NCBI RefSeq assembly: GCF_037975245.1
Contig: NC_092571.1
Location: 25,064,564 to 25,128,563 of the forward strand
Origin: Apostichopus japonicus
Taxonomy: Eukaryota > Echinodermata > Holothuroidea > Aspidochirotida > Stichopodidae
DNA: 64,000 bases
Direction of reading: 5' to 3'
Shown: positions 38,275 to 50,600 of the stretch, piece after piece
Layout of the letters: each line of letters starts with the position of its first letter
How positions within the stretch are numbered: position 1 is the stretch's first letter
Translations under genes and position numbers: made by a program
Notes under the pieces: generated by a model
Told to the model about the DNA's origin: nothing
Database searches by the model: none
The model's input: only the letters and a program-made list of their open reading frames with translations

Positions 38275-38465
38275 TTGTCTGTTCCCCCACCCCCCTCCAA
38301 TTAACCTGCACGGCTTGAACAAGAATTTCATTCTGACCATGCACCATAGATGGATGAAAAACCCACCTTACTATGACCCGGCCGGGTCTCGAACCCGGAA
38401 CTCCCAATTGCTAAGCCTCATTGCTTCAATTGCCACCGCCTTTATCCACTCGGCCGCAGCACCGG
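38275..38465 (-). mobile_element. tRNA-Ser/Leu-like SINE
   Basis: On the minus strand a tRNA-like head begins near 38463. Box A is TGCGGCCGAGTGG (38458-38446) and box B is GGTTCGAGACC (38395-38385), separated by a long variable region as in class II (Ser/Leu) tRNAs. It is not a tRNA gene: the cloverleaf is degenerate and the sequence continues into an unrelated body. The body end is approximate. Confidence 0.65.
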
Positions 38466-38487
38466 TATAATCACTTAATATCATTTG

Positions 38488-38935
38488 CAAACTAGCAACA
38501 CAAGTAAAAAATTGAAAGGGATTGGGTAGAGAGGGATGGGGGGGGGGCATGGGGGGAGGATGTAACCCTCACTGTTTTCTCAGTAAGTTAATAACAAAGT
38601 GCAGCTCCCATTAATCTGTCTCATCATCTTATTAAAGCTACAGTAATATTTTACCCACACAGAATTTCATTTCATAACAAACTAGAAACACAAGTAAAAA
38701 TTTGAAAATGATTGGGTAGAAAGGGATGGGGGGATGGGGGGGGGAGGACATAGCCCCAGGGAAGAGAGGAACAGTGACACCATTAATGTTAAAAATTTGA
38801 TAATTCTAATGCATTTGTACAATTTTCAACAACCACTCTGTTTTCTCAGTAAGTTAATATCTAAGTGCAGCACCCATAAATCTGTCTCATCTTCTTAGTA
38901 AAGCTAATATTTTACCCACACAGACTTCCATTTGA
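38488..38935. repeat. Direct tandem duplication of about 190-250 bp
   Basis: CAAACTAGCAACACAAGTAA (38488) and CAAACTAGAAACACAAGTAA (38678) start two copies. Both include a GGGTAGA-AGGGATGGGGGG tract, CTGTTTTCTCAGTAAGTTAA and CAGACTTCCATTT-like ends. The second copy has an extra segment of about 75 bp (38758-38835). Confidence 0.8.
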
Positions 38936-39895
38936 TTACAATGCATTTTGCATACCACTTGGCTGACCTATCCCCCACATTGGGTATGAACTCTGTGTCT
39001 GTTCCCTTGAAAAGCTTTACTGTAAGCAAGAAAAGCAGGCAATTATTTAACATTGAAACAGTCTAGTTAGTGTGTGCCACAAGGAAGTACTGCTGACGTT
39101 AGTTTCCTCTACGTTCATTGTGTCGTGGAATATCGGGTGGATGGTTTCCTAGTAGCAACGTATTCCATGTTAAAGTTTAAACTCGTGGGTTGGAAAGTTG
39201 TCTGAAAATCTACAGGAACTTTTCACCTACTATAAACACCTGTTGCTAAGTGACACATAAAAATGTTGCCATTGCTTTTCCAGTGATAAATGTTGATGCT
39301 TTATGATACTGGCATCTCTAAGGGTGCTTCAAGTTGCTGTTGCTCCCTCACCCTAACCTTGCATTCATAACAAAACAACTTAATAACAAAACAACTTTGA
39401 TAGTCCTCAAATCTCCTATCACCCACCTTCTCTACATTTCCTATGCTGTCACCAACTTTGAGCATTGCACTACTTAGCAAAATACTTACAAATATGTAAT
39501 ACATAAATAAACTTCATTAAAATGTTGTCAAATGTACCCACTTTCTTGCCCAGAAATCATTTATTTTAATATCAAATTATACCCTGTAAATCACTGCTAG
39601 TTTAACTAATGAATTAAAAAGATATACACTTAACTGACCTCTGATGATAGTTGCTTTAGTTATGATATCAAGAGTTCTATATCATATAAACATCATTAAA
39701 CATTAAGTTCGCTATTTGGTTTTGACAAAAGCTCTAACTTAGTACAATCTTCAAATTATGAACTTCTGTTTTAAAGCTAAGAATCAAACACCCAAAACTT
39801 TGATTACAAATTGCACCTGGTATAAACAAAAACATGGCTTTCCAGACTTGCTACTATACTTAGGCATGTGTGTCAGCTATCAAACCCTATACATA

Positions 39896-40140
39896 AAGGT
39901 TTACAGTTCATACGTAATGGTTCAACATAACAATGTGTATCTTTCTAGATATACAGTGATTATAAGGTTTACAGTTCATATGTGGTTCAACATAATGTGT
40001 ACCATTCTAGACATATTAAGGTTTACAGTTCATACATGGTTCAACATAACAATGTGTTATCATTCTAGCTATATATTAAGGTTTACAGTTCATACAGAGT
40101 ACAGCATACTATTTATCATTCTAATACTGGCATATATTCC
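39896..40140. repeat. Minisatellite, four units of 54-68 bp
   Basis: Units start AAGGTTTACAGTTCATAC at 39896, 39964, 40018 and 40078. Each contains a GTTCAACATAA-like and an ATTCTAG-like word. A 133-codon frame across it is repeat-driven. Confidence 0.85.
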
Positions 40141-40225
40141 TGTTCAGATTGTTCTATAAAAGCAAAAATAAACTAAAACTGTTAGCAAACTGCTTATCCA
40201 CTAGAGAGCCTGTGTAGGAGAATGT

Positions 40226-41964
40226 GGAAAAGTAAGTTGGCCTGACGTTTCGATCCTAGCAGGACCTTCTTCAGAGGCTAAATGACAAGTAACCATATAA
40301 AATAACCCTATAAAAGCAGAGCAATGTCTGCTTGGAAGTTAATTTACTTATTCATTTTATATACATACTTGGTACGGCCATAGAACCAAGTTCAATGCAA
40401 ATTTACTGGGCCAAAAGAAAATACTATGAAAGTGTTTAGAAAAGCAAATTTGGATCAAACTAACTCATGATGCAAACTGCTTTTCAAGTCCCACATTATC
40501 ATTTCTACAATCATTTAACAAACAAGACCTTGGCATGTAAATTATTGATATCATGGACAGGATAGTTGTACCCATTTACTACTAGGTCCAAATGTTTACA
40601 ATCAAAAGACAATTCCCAGGAAATGTCTATGTTGCCAAATTGTTTCAGCACAGAAAATAAATTCTCTTTGTTCTTGTAGTGAACTGTTTATAAACTTTAT
40701 CACTCTGCCCAATCAAATTGTTTACAAACAGAATAATCAGAGAGATAAGGATCAGGTAGTATTTGCATAAGCTTTTCTTGGCATCCTTATAAATTTGTGG
40801 TTTACAGATATTGCCACTAAGCTGATAGACTGGAACATCAAATAAGCTAAGGGAGGCCCTTTTTGTCAACCAAAGCATTCGGGCAATTACAATGACAGTT
40901 TGCACATGTGGTATATATTCAGATCATTAACAAAAGAGACAAAACAGGGAGAAGCTTTAATAGCAATTTGGGATATTAGTTCTTAGCTATTCAAAAATAC
41001 AAGAAATTGTGTGGAATTAATTACTTTAATGGTTCAATCCAACATCAGTGATCAATTAATTCACTTTTTAGCATGTTCATTTCTAGCATAGTTCTTAACA
41101 AAAGGAAACAACCGGATAAAAACAGTAAAAAAAACAAAAAGCAAAAAAAAACCCATTAACAATCATAACTACAGGATGTAATGTTTCCCCCCCCCCAAAA
41201 AAAAGGTAATGAGGGTGGTATTGAAGAACTTAGCATACATAGACTCTGTACATGTGACCTGACTAATTCACTTTGGCTTCGGCTTTGAGTACAAGTTTCT
41301 TTATGTTGCCATGTTGGACGAATCTAACTGTGATAGTCAGCAACTTTGCTGTCCGCGTTATAGTCATTGTTGAATTTGCAAACCGGGGTCCCCCCCCACC
41401 CCCACAATGGTGCAAGACTGGTAAGAGTGGCTCCATAGTTTACCCTTTCAGGAAACCAAAATAGAAGAAGAAGATGTGTGAAGGGTTTTGATGCTTCTTG
41501 AGGTACCACTGTACAGTGCCATTTATGAGATAGATGAATAACATAGCAACCCAGCTAGGGCTCGGAAATGAATTATAAAAACAAATATTTCCCAAATGGA
41601 ATATCGAACACTTGAATTGCAACCTAATGATCATCATTTTGTGAGTTTAAAAATCAATATGTAACCAAATGGGGATCAAATGGTAAACTGAAAATATCAA
41701 TTGGCACTTCCTATTTGTTCACTTCCCCTTTCGATATTATGTTGAATCTTTCATTAAGCTTACCAAACATTTAGTTTTGGTATCCAAAGAGAACACCATA
41801 TCAAGAAGGCTTATTGTGTTTGGTCCGAAATGTTTTCAAAACCACTTAAGTATGATTTTCATAAAGATGGTTGATTGATCAATGAAATCTGTCACTTTTT
41901 CTCCTTATTTTTCTTTTCATGTTTGGCAAGTAGAATATTGTTCTACGTCAGGCCAACTTACTTT
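40226..41964. mobile_element. Possible Penelope-like, non-autonomous segment bounded by inverted 21-bp ends
   Basis: AAAAGTAAGTTGGCCTGACG at 40229-40248 is the exact reverse complement of sequence at about 41944-41963. Next to the left end, on the minus strand, is CTGAAGA (40274-40268), a 5-bp stem GGTCC/GGATC and GAAA (40251-40248): a hammerhead-like core as found in Penelope-like element termini. No reverse transcriptase or GIY-YIG frame lies between, so the segment is decayed or non-autonomous. Confidence 0.4.
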
Positions 41965-42039
41965 TACACAGAAATGAAAACTGCATAAGTTAACACTGTA
42001 ATTTCAACACTTAAAAAGTAGGACATTTTAATACCTGAT

Positions 42040-42225
42040 AACTTTTGCGCTGCATCTGAAGAACAACATATGGACACATATTACACGACGACGATGTTAA
42101 CGCGGGATTAAAACATGCTCGTCATCAAATCACGGTAGACCTGATGACCAGCTCCTGATATCATATGACGGGTCGGAAAATCTCATATGAGCTCACCTGT
42201 AATCACGATCCCGAGTAGTCAAAGG
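42040..42225. promoter_or_regulatory. CpG-rich islet in the SPSB intron
   Basis: Around a dozen CpG in under 200 bp (including ACGACGACG near 42087) against a nearly CpG-free background. It lies just left of micro-element copy B. It could be an unmethylated regulatory site or a young insertion. Confidence 0.25.
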
Positions 42226-42254
42226 ATGAGCTCACAATGGTGTTAATAACATTG

Positions 42255-42300
42255 GTCTGTCCATGGAGCTATAAACATGTTTATAGCTCCATGGTCTGTC
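42255..42300. mobile_element. 32-bp perfect palindrome, copy B, with 7-bp direct repeats
   Basis: The element at 42262-42293 has arms CATGGAGCTATAAACA and the exact reverse complement with no loop. It is flanked by GTCTGTC at 42255-42261 and 42294-42300. It is the same family as copy A at 31972. Confidence 0.78.
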
Positions 42301-43600
42301 TTATGCATATATTTGAAATTATGATCTATTGGGGCTAATTCCCATGTTTGATGGGATGGTCAAATATTAAAATGAAGTTATTGTTAAAACCGATATAGTT
42401 TTATTTTTAGTAATCTGTTACAGCTCTGTTTATATTTTATATTTATGTACCTTCCGCTTCCTTTTTTTTTTTTTTGGAAGATCAGCGTATTTGCTGGTCA
42501 TGCAGACATGGAAGTTGCTATTGATTTTTTGTCAATATCTTCCATTATCTGCTTTCTGTTTGCGGCTCCTCTTGTCGGCTCTTCACGTCTGCTAGCTTCA
42601 AGCAGGTAATAGGATAATGTTAGAAGACTAATAGGAAAACTGACGCTGTTCAAGGGCAGGTGGCGTTTAACAGATGCAGGTGGAGCTATTCGATTGCAGG
42701 TGACACTCGACAATTTATGCGAGAATGCATGGTTTTGGAGCAAATCCTAAAAATTGAAGCCAGTCGGTTGCCCTCCATCAATAAACAATGGCAAGGTTCG
42801 CAATACAAACTATCAAGTCTAGTTTAATCTCTTCCAACCCCCCCCCCCTCCACGTGCCTCCCCCTCACGCTCATCCCATTTTGTGAAAACCCCAAGGAGC
42901 CTTTCCCCCTTTTTCATAAATTAGAAATGTCCATTTTTTGATGATTGATTGATGATGAAAAGTATCCCTTTTCATTTTTGTAATGAAAAGGGCCCTTATT
43001 GTTATTTGAAAACTGATTTTTGTGGATAGATAAAGAAAACTGTCATTAGAAAAGGCTCTTTCATTTCAAAAAAGGGGAAAAATAAAGAGCAAACTTTCAA
43101 AGTGCCATTTAGTTCAAAGACTTTTAAATACTTGACTTTGTGGTGTAATCGTACAGAGGCTGCAAATTTCTATCACGACGTATTGATGTAATTTTCATGG
43201 TTTTCTTCCTCAAAATCAAAGTTACAATTCCCACTGCCATTTGAAGTTTGTGCCACCCCCTTCACCCGTCCCCATCCCTCCCTCCAATCACAGAAATTGA
43301 ACCTTCTTCTGCTGCCTCTGTGCTGGAGAGTATTCAAGCTGATTCAAAGCATTTCGAGTGTTGTGTACTGGAACAAATGACCAACAAGTGGAATTCAAAA
43401 ACTGTGACAACTTGTAACCCACATTACCAGCATATCTCAAAGGAAAAAAATCGCAAGGATGTATTAATAACATATCAATTACTGGATGTGAAAGCTCTTA
43501 TAATTACTGGTTGTAATAAACTAGAAGTTACATCATTTATTGTCTGATATTTTAGCATTGCTGGTATAAATACATGTAACAGCCCAAAAAAAAAAAATAA

Positions 43601-43604
<4 letters not shown>

Positions 43605-43649
<45 letters not shown>
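43605..43649. repeat. (AT)n microsatellite
   Basis: About 22 AT units preceded by an A-rich stretch. Confidence 0.92.
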
Positions 43650-43654
<5 letters not shown>

Positions 43655-46424
43655 ATGGATGAAACAATAGGATGGATTGATATTCTCATGTGTTTTCAGA
43701 TTTTTCATATACAGGAAATTCTGACCAACTTTATATCCAGTTTTGAAATAGATTAAAAGTAAAATTAGAAAGGGTCAGTTTTCCATTCAGTTTAGTGTTA
43801 AATGTGTATGCATCCTTGAACCATTCTTAACTTTATATCAACCAATCTTCTCAAATTTATGGACAACAATGAAACCCCTTGCCCTGTACTCAAATAGTTT
43901 ATTTTGTACTTCAAATTCAGTCATATGTATACCTATTGTTCAAAACAGTTTAATACCCTTGACCTAATAGTTCAATCAAATTCAATGTATACCCAAAAAA
44001 ACACAAAAACTAAAAACAAAACAAAAGCAAAATCAACAATTAAAAAAAAAATTAAAAAAGAAGAAAGAAAATCCTGTGGAATGAAGAAAGATTAGCAAAT
44101 CACTTAGCACAATGGTTGGTTAGTGTTAAGAGCCTAAACTTTAACCGCTGCTATTTTCGTGCAGGTCAGCAACTTCAGTCATTATTTCTCTTGTAGTTTA
44201 TTTATTGTATGTAAACAGCTCTATCCGTATTGTACCATGCAGGATGCACATTAACAGTGAAACCCATTGCAGCAAACTTCATACAGAATCTGGGCATTGA
44301 TTTTCTTTTCAAGTTTGGCCTTGGTAACTTAGAGGCTGGGGTCAGGGTTTAACTCTGAAAATGGCTTTTGAAGGTTATTATTAAAAGAGCCTGAAAAAAC
44401 CTTGGCCTAGGCAACATATGAAACTAAAAGTAGACCAAACAGTAAGCTGGCTGTATTTATGTCAGGTGGTACAAGAAGAGGGGGCCCTTGGCCTTGTATT
44501 TGATCAGCAGTTTGAGAGTTCAGCAAATAAAAACACATCTGAGATTTGGCCTTGGGATGGTCAGCAATAGGTCACATGTACTAGTAGAACCAGGGAGTTG
44601 TTATGGAACTAGGCTGAGTAGGCCATTTTAGCAAACTCAGAATCACATGATGTGAAAGTACTGTTAAGAATAATGAGGTTAACCTTAGAATGTTCTTGAT
44701 TTGAACCCCCCCCCCCAAAAAAAAAAAGAGAAAACAAAAATTAGTGCATAAAAAGCAAAGCTCTTTTCAACTTTAACCACACATGCACTGTAGCAGTCTA
44801 GCAGAATTGTTTTCTCCATTGACCCACATAATTTAAAACTAAGTTGCTAAAAATTGCAAGTTTACATAAAATTTGAATCTACTTCCTAATAGATAAAATG
44901 CTGAAAAGCTGCAAAAAAGAAAAGATAAAAGAAATATGGAATTGTTCAAGCACCATGATTTTTTTTTTTCAGTTTAAAAAGTTTGCAGACTTTTTCCAAT
45001 TGCTCAATACCAAACCCCCCATTACAATGTAATAAACTCATAAGCTTTATTAGTCAAATTTAACTTTTGAAAACTTCAGTAAAAAGTGGAGAAATGAACA
45101 ATTTTCTTTTTTTTCCCATATGTGTTAAATACTAAATATGGAAGAGGTTTTAAATTACTACAAATTTTCGGTATGGCAAAAACACATAATGATCATTCGG
45201 AACTAGAGTGTGGACATGTTCAAAATATAAGGGGAAGTATAGGCCTAATGTGGAATTGAAATCATTGGTTTAATTAAGATGAAAAAAGTTTGATCAGTTA
45301 GAAAAAAAAAACTTTTTGCTTGAATTTGCTATCTTTCTTTCATAAGGGTGTGGTACATGTGGAATAGGGATAGGAAGTGGGTATGTTCCTTGAACAACAT
45401 ATCAAAGTAGTAAACAAATTTAAAAACATGGGAAAGTTCACTCCTCCTTGTCTCCATTTATGAAAAGTTTTGCGGCTTAGATTCGGAATATGTGAATTGT
45501 TCTGTAAAGAACCAAACTATCCCGCTCTTCTCCTCCCCCCTTCTCCTCCCCACCCCTAAGCTACTGTAACACCTCCCATTAGGCAGCAGTTCTGTGGAAA
45601 CCACTTCTGTTCGGCAATGATGAAGGACAGTTCTCATGTGTTTTGCACTAGTTCTATGCGTCATGGTCCCATCATACAGAAATCAGTATTACATACATGC
45701 AAGTTCACCTTAATCAGCACTAAATTCCCTTCATTATTCAGCTAATTTTTTTTCACAACCATGAGTTGTTTTGTCATGGGAAAGAAAAAAGTATGAATTT
45801 GTTATTACCTGGAATCAAAACCTAGAAGCAACATTTTTCATGAAATCGGTCATGTGTTTCCTTGACAGCTTCCTTCCTTAACAAGCCTAAATATTTGGAA
45901 CTTTAATCTTTAGTAAACTACATATTACATTGCTTTCTCCCAACAAAATGTCCTCACTGTTTATTTGTTTCAAAGTCAACCTCAGTTTCACATCCCTACT
46001 TTTATCAAATGGAAGATTCCTATTACCAAGCTCATGCATGAGTCAGCTCTCATCCAATCAGAACAGAGACACAATATATATGAATATTGATGAATGGTAA
46101 TTCTGCTTGTTCATAGGGGGAAGTCTGCTGTATTGTGCCTGATGGTTGTATAGCATCAGTGTATTGTGTGTTGTTACCCGTTTGTTTATCTACACTGTGT
46201 GTAGTGTGCAGAACTAGGCTGATGATGTCATCGTGACTGAGAAAGAGTGCTTCTACGAAACAAAGACCATTTGAGGGTCACATAACAGAAGTACACAGAG
46301 ACACCTTACCATATAAAGGCCATCTGTAAATTTGGATTTGCTTCAGACCATAAAACACTTGCAAAGGAATATACTTTGGGGATTTTTTCTTAGGGTTTTA
46401 AGCAATCCTTCTATAACATATTTT
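43650..46424. other. SPSB intron, no gene seen
   Basis: CpG-poor. A partial CAGGGAGTTGTTATGGAAC copy lies at 44591-44609 without a matching right arm. A-rich tracts are near 43990-44060. Confidence 0.45.
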
Positions 46425-46610
46425 GTTTTTTCGAGGCAAGCGGTGTATTGTGCACGCGACTATAACACACGTTGGATTTTCATTTCTTTGTTGGAACCGC
46501 TATTGGATTATTAATGTGTGTACCGATTCTTTCGTTGCAAGATGTATTGTTTACGTATTAACAAACAATAGGTAAGAATTCGTAATTAAGAAAATAAACT
46601 TTCGTTTCAT
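46425..46610 (+). promoter_or_regulatory. CpG-rich islet with a strong splice donor
   Basis: About 11 CpG in 180 bp inside CpG-poor intron. CAATAG|GTAAGA at 46571/46572 is a near-consensus donor on the sense strand. This is what an alternative first exon of the SPSB-type gene would look like; no transcript evidence is available. Confidence 0.3.
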
Positions 46611-47474
46611 ATTTTTAGACCATAATGTTATCCAAATTTTTAGAAATATTAGGGTTTTATTATAATACTTGTAATAAAATTCCAATTGGTAGCAAAATTG
46701 ATATAAACTGGAATAAAGGAAAGTTTATCATCAACATTGTCACATGATATAGACAGTATAAGATGTTGTTCATTGTGTAATAATACATTAATTTACACAC
46801 TACTTGGTAACAATGCATTGGTATCTTTCATGTGTGAAACCTCTAGGAATTTATGTAGCTATGTTATTATTTTCTTTTCCATCAATATTTAATATGTATC
46901 ATGTTTGGTTATAATTTTAACATTGCTTTCAGCAACTTCAATTTATAATGCTTTTATTTACATACTTCTCTGCTATTAGCTCAGCAGTATTATCCGACCA
47001 AAAGATGTTTACCAATACGATGTGGAAAGATATTAGTTTACTAAAAGGGGAACTTAATATTAAAGTGCACCTTATACCCTTTTCATTTCATCTAAAATAT
47101 GACATGGTTTGTGATTTAAGTCAGGAGATTGTCTGGTCTGTTCGTTCGCGATCATCCACAATATACTGGATCCCAGTAGCATGCCCCCCTCTAAGCACTG
47201 TACACAGTAAAAACATACATAGCCTTGGAATAAACTGCATGCATGTATACACACTGTAGGTACAATATCTCATTGTTTAACAGCTGTTGCACAATATGCA
47301 GTTAACAACCTATACACACTGCCTGTACTTCCATACAGAGTCCTATGCCTCTGTGTTATTTCACTTGCTGCAATCTCGATGGCTTAATCCAAGTACTTCC
47401 TTAATTTCTGCTGGCTAATTGTTTTCTTTGTGTGTTTGGGACATATGACCAGGCAGGAAATATTGATGGCTCAG

Positions 47475-47690
47475 TTGTACCGGATCACATGTAGCAGGGT
47501 GGGTACTCGGGAATCATACCGCTAGCAAATAATGGACCGTCTTTTGGTACGTATTTTAACGTCTGAGAAAATTAACTCTGACATAGAACAGCTCTGAATC
47601 TTAACAACACCCTATATGTAGGTGTGCGTGACATTGAGGCAATGTTGTGACGGTATCAGTTTGAACGACAGCTGGTGAAATTTCGTAATC
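47475..47690. promoter_or_regulatory. CpG-rich islet in the SPSB intron
   Basis: About ten CpG in 215 bp. There is no reading frame of note. It could be regulatory or a young repeat. Confidence 0.2.
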
Positions 47691-50600
47691 AAAAATTTAA
47701 TGACCCATGTCCATTTTTCAATGCAATTTGAAATGTAACAGATGTGCATGAAATACTGTATGCTGATTGGAATGAATACCATGAGATATGTTAAATATTA
47801 TTGTCAGACTACTAGGTTGTAGTCTGAAATCACATTCATGTAAATCATGTTTTGAAAACAAACTGGCACAGTCTTACTCCAAGCAAGGTGTGCAAATTCT
47901 CATTTCATTCAGTTTGTCCTTTAGAACCGGTTCCAAATTTGGAAGGTACAATACAAACCTAGGGGAAGGGGGTGTCAGGGGGAGGGGGCATCAGGGGGAG
48001 GGGGTTGGGCGGGGGACTGGCCTGATCGAGCCCTGCAGGTGAGCACAACACAGACTTGGAGAACAGACTATTATTATTCTAAATAGAAACACATCACTCC
48101 CCAACTCTTTGTTCCTAGCAATACTGTTTACCTACCACATTAATCATAGAAGCAAGGGGCTTCCCAACCCCCAATGCCTGATAATCTGTTTTACCCTCTG
48201 TTCAGAGGAAACATCTTTTGTCTGTTTTATCAATCAATATGGTCATCTCTCACATGTAGATCTTCCTTTGTTGAGGTCTCAGGAAGTGGCTTTTAAGTCT
48301 GTTGTGGTTTTCTTCTTTGAAGCCAAACATCAACCCACACCTCCACTTTTTCACCAGAGCTGAGATCCGGTGGCTTAGTTTGTTAGTCATAGTTCAGTGA
48401 CCAGATAAACACCCCAATAAACTCCAAGACAAAGAACAGAGAGAGAGTTTCGGTCAGAAAACAAATGGACTGGTTAATCCTTAGGTTAAAATTGGGACAA
48501 ATATACCATGGCAGTTTAGTTGATTTAGAAGATTGGACACTTTGCTTATTGGTCAGAATAAACAAATACTATCTCACAGAGTTGAGTAGATAACATAGTA
48601 AGCACACTGTTGGCTATTAAAACTCATTCAACGCAGTGGCAATATTACTTCCATGATTAAAGTCAATCCCTACCCTCTCATTTATATGCTAGAATGGTCA
48701 CAATTGGTCACAATTGATACAAGAGTCCTTTCCTACCTTATGGTGTTATTTTTAATGTCTAATTTGATGGTCCTTAAGGATTAACTTAAGGGTAACATAC
48801 TTTTGGGAATTTTTAAGTTGGAGTCTTTCCGGACATTCTAGCATGACCTAATGTCGTTTTTTTTTTTGGGGTAGGGGAGGGATGGGGAGGGGAAGTTTGA
48901 ATACATATTGCTGTACATTACTAGGCCCATAAAAGTCCACAATATTCCTGTATAAAAAGCCTTACAACACAATTCAAATTCTTAATCCTCTACAATATAT
49001 GTAGTATCACAATATACATTTCGATACAGCAGTACTTGCCTGTTTTAGGCCAACGGTAAAGAAGAATCTTTAATGCATGTTAATATATGAAAAGCTAGCA
49101 GTTTTAATGGCAATCAATGAATTCTGTTTTGAACAGCACATCTATGGGCAGTGTGTAAACAATTTGAATATCATTTTGCTACATGTGGTATATAGTGATA
49201 TATAGTTATACTGTATGTAATGTACATTGTTATCTGAATGATATAGACTTTACTAGTACCACGCTCATCTTCTATGAGTTCAAATGAGGTCATTCACCTC
49301 TAGTATAGGTTTAGTCCATGATGGAATGGATTCAGAGTTCAAGGACCATGATTCTAATGAAGGTAAATGTGATACAGTTTATACAAAAGGGAATAACCTT
49401 TGCTTTCTAGGGTTCATTGATTATAGGATTTGTTCTCCTAGAAGACATTTTCCTGTCTCCCCCCCTGGCCTCATTAGATCCTTTGGATCCCCCTATTTTT
49501 TTCTGTGCTTCTGGTTGTCTGTCTTCTTAGCATTGGTTTCTCGTGATTAATTACTTCAGTATGAATCCTATGCTGTAAATATTGGGTCCTCCATGATGAC
49601 ACTCAGCTGTGTACACAGCTCAGTTAAATGTGCAGGCTACCTGTGACATGTTCTTACAATTGTACCTGCAACATTAATTATTCTTCTGTGATCACTTTAT
49701 GATGGGGTTGGTTAACTGCTTGTCCTAGCCGCACCTTCACCTTTAAGGCTTCCCCTATATGACTGAGATTTCTCACCCATGAATTTTTCAACCCACAGTC
49801 TAAGCTTATTATATATTTTGCCTACCTTTTTTGACTACCCCCCCCTTCTGCATCAATTATTGTCTTCCAGTCCCCATCCCCACCCTACTCACTTCCATCC
49901 CTTAGATCTGAAACATGATCATCTTCCAGAATTAAATTCTACCCTCCATACAGAGAAGTTAAATGAGAGACAAAGGACAGATTTAAATTAGAAATGACAT
50001 ATCTCTCCTACCTCCCCCCCCCCACCTCACACCCCCAACAATTCCATTTGACTTTTGTTTTCAATCTGAACAAAGGGTAATAGAACAAAGTTGATTTGCT
50101 AGCTGGTTCCTAAATTGGTAATGGTTGTCAAGAAATTCCAAATTTGTACTTTGAACTTTTTTCCGGGAATCCCTGTGGGCAATTTACCGAGGTTGGTAGT
50201 AGACCAGCTTTGTAATGAAACCATTTTGGCTGTCTTTATTGAGTGAGGAACAGTATAATGTTTTCTTTTGGTATGTCATACTCAAACCTTACTCATATAT
50301 AAATCCAGAAATGAGTCATGCTTTGTCAATCTGGTTGAGACATCTCTGTGAATTTTTTGTTAACCTTTTTTTCTCTTTCTTTTCTGGGTATATAGTGCTC
50401 TTTTTAAATTCCAAGTGGTTTAATAATATTAGTTTCTAACTGTGTCCTGGAGTGTTATAACTTAAAACCATAAAGTGGAGTGCATGTTCTTTTAAAATTA
50501 TGTCCTTTTAATCACAACAATTTTGTAAGTTAAGTTGAGCCAGATAAAGTTGATTCATACATGAAAGGGAACAAAATTCCACGGTCAGCAAAACAATTTG

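Noticed and set aside
38383-38465. Functional tRNA-Ser or tRNA-Leu gene
   Set aside because: Boxes A and B are good, but the acceptor and anticodon stems do not pair and the sequence continues into a SINE body.
39758-40159. 133-codon plus-strand frame
   Set aside because: Its C-terminal half is the translated four-unit minisatellite; no conserved feature.
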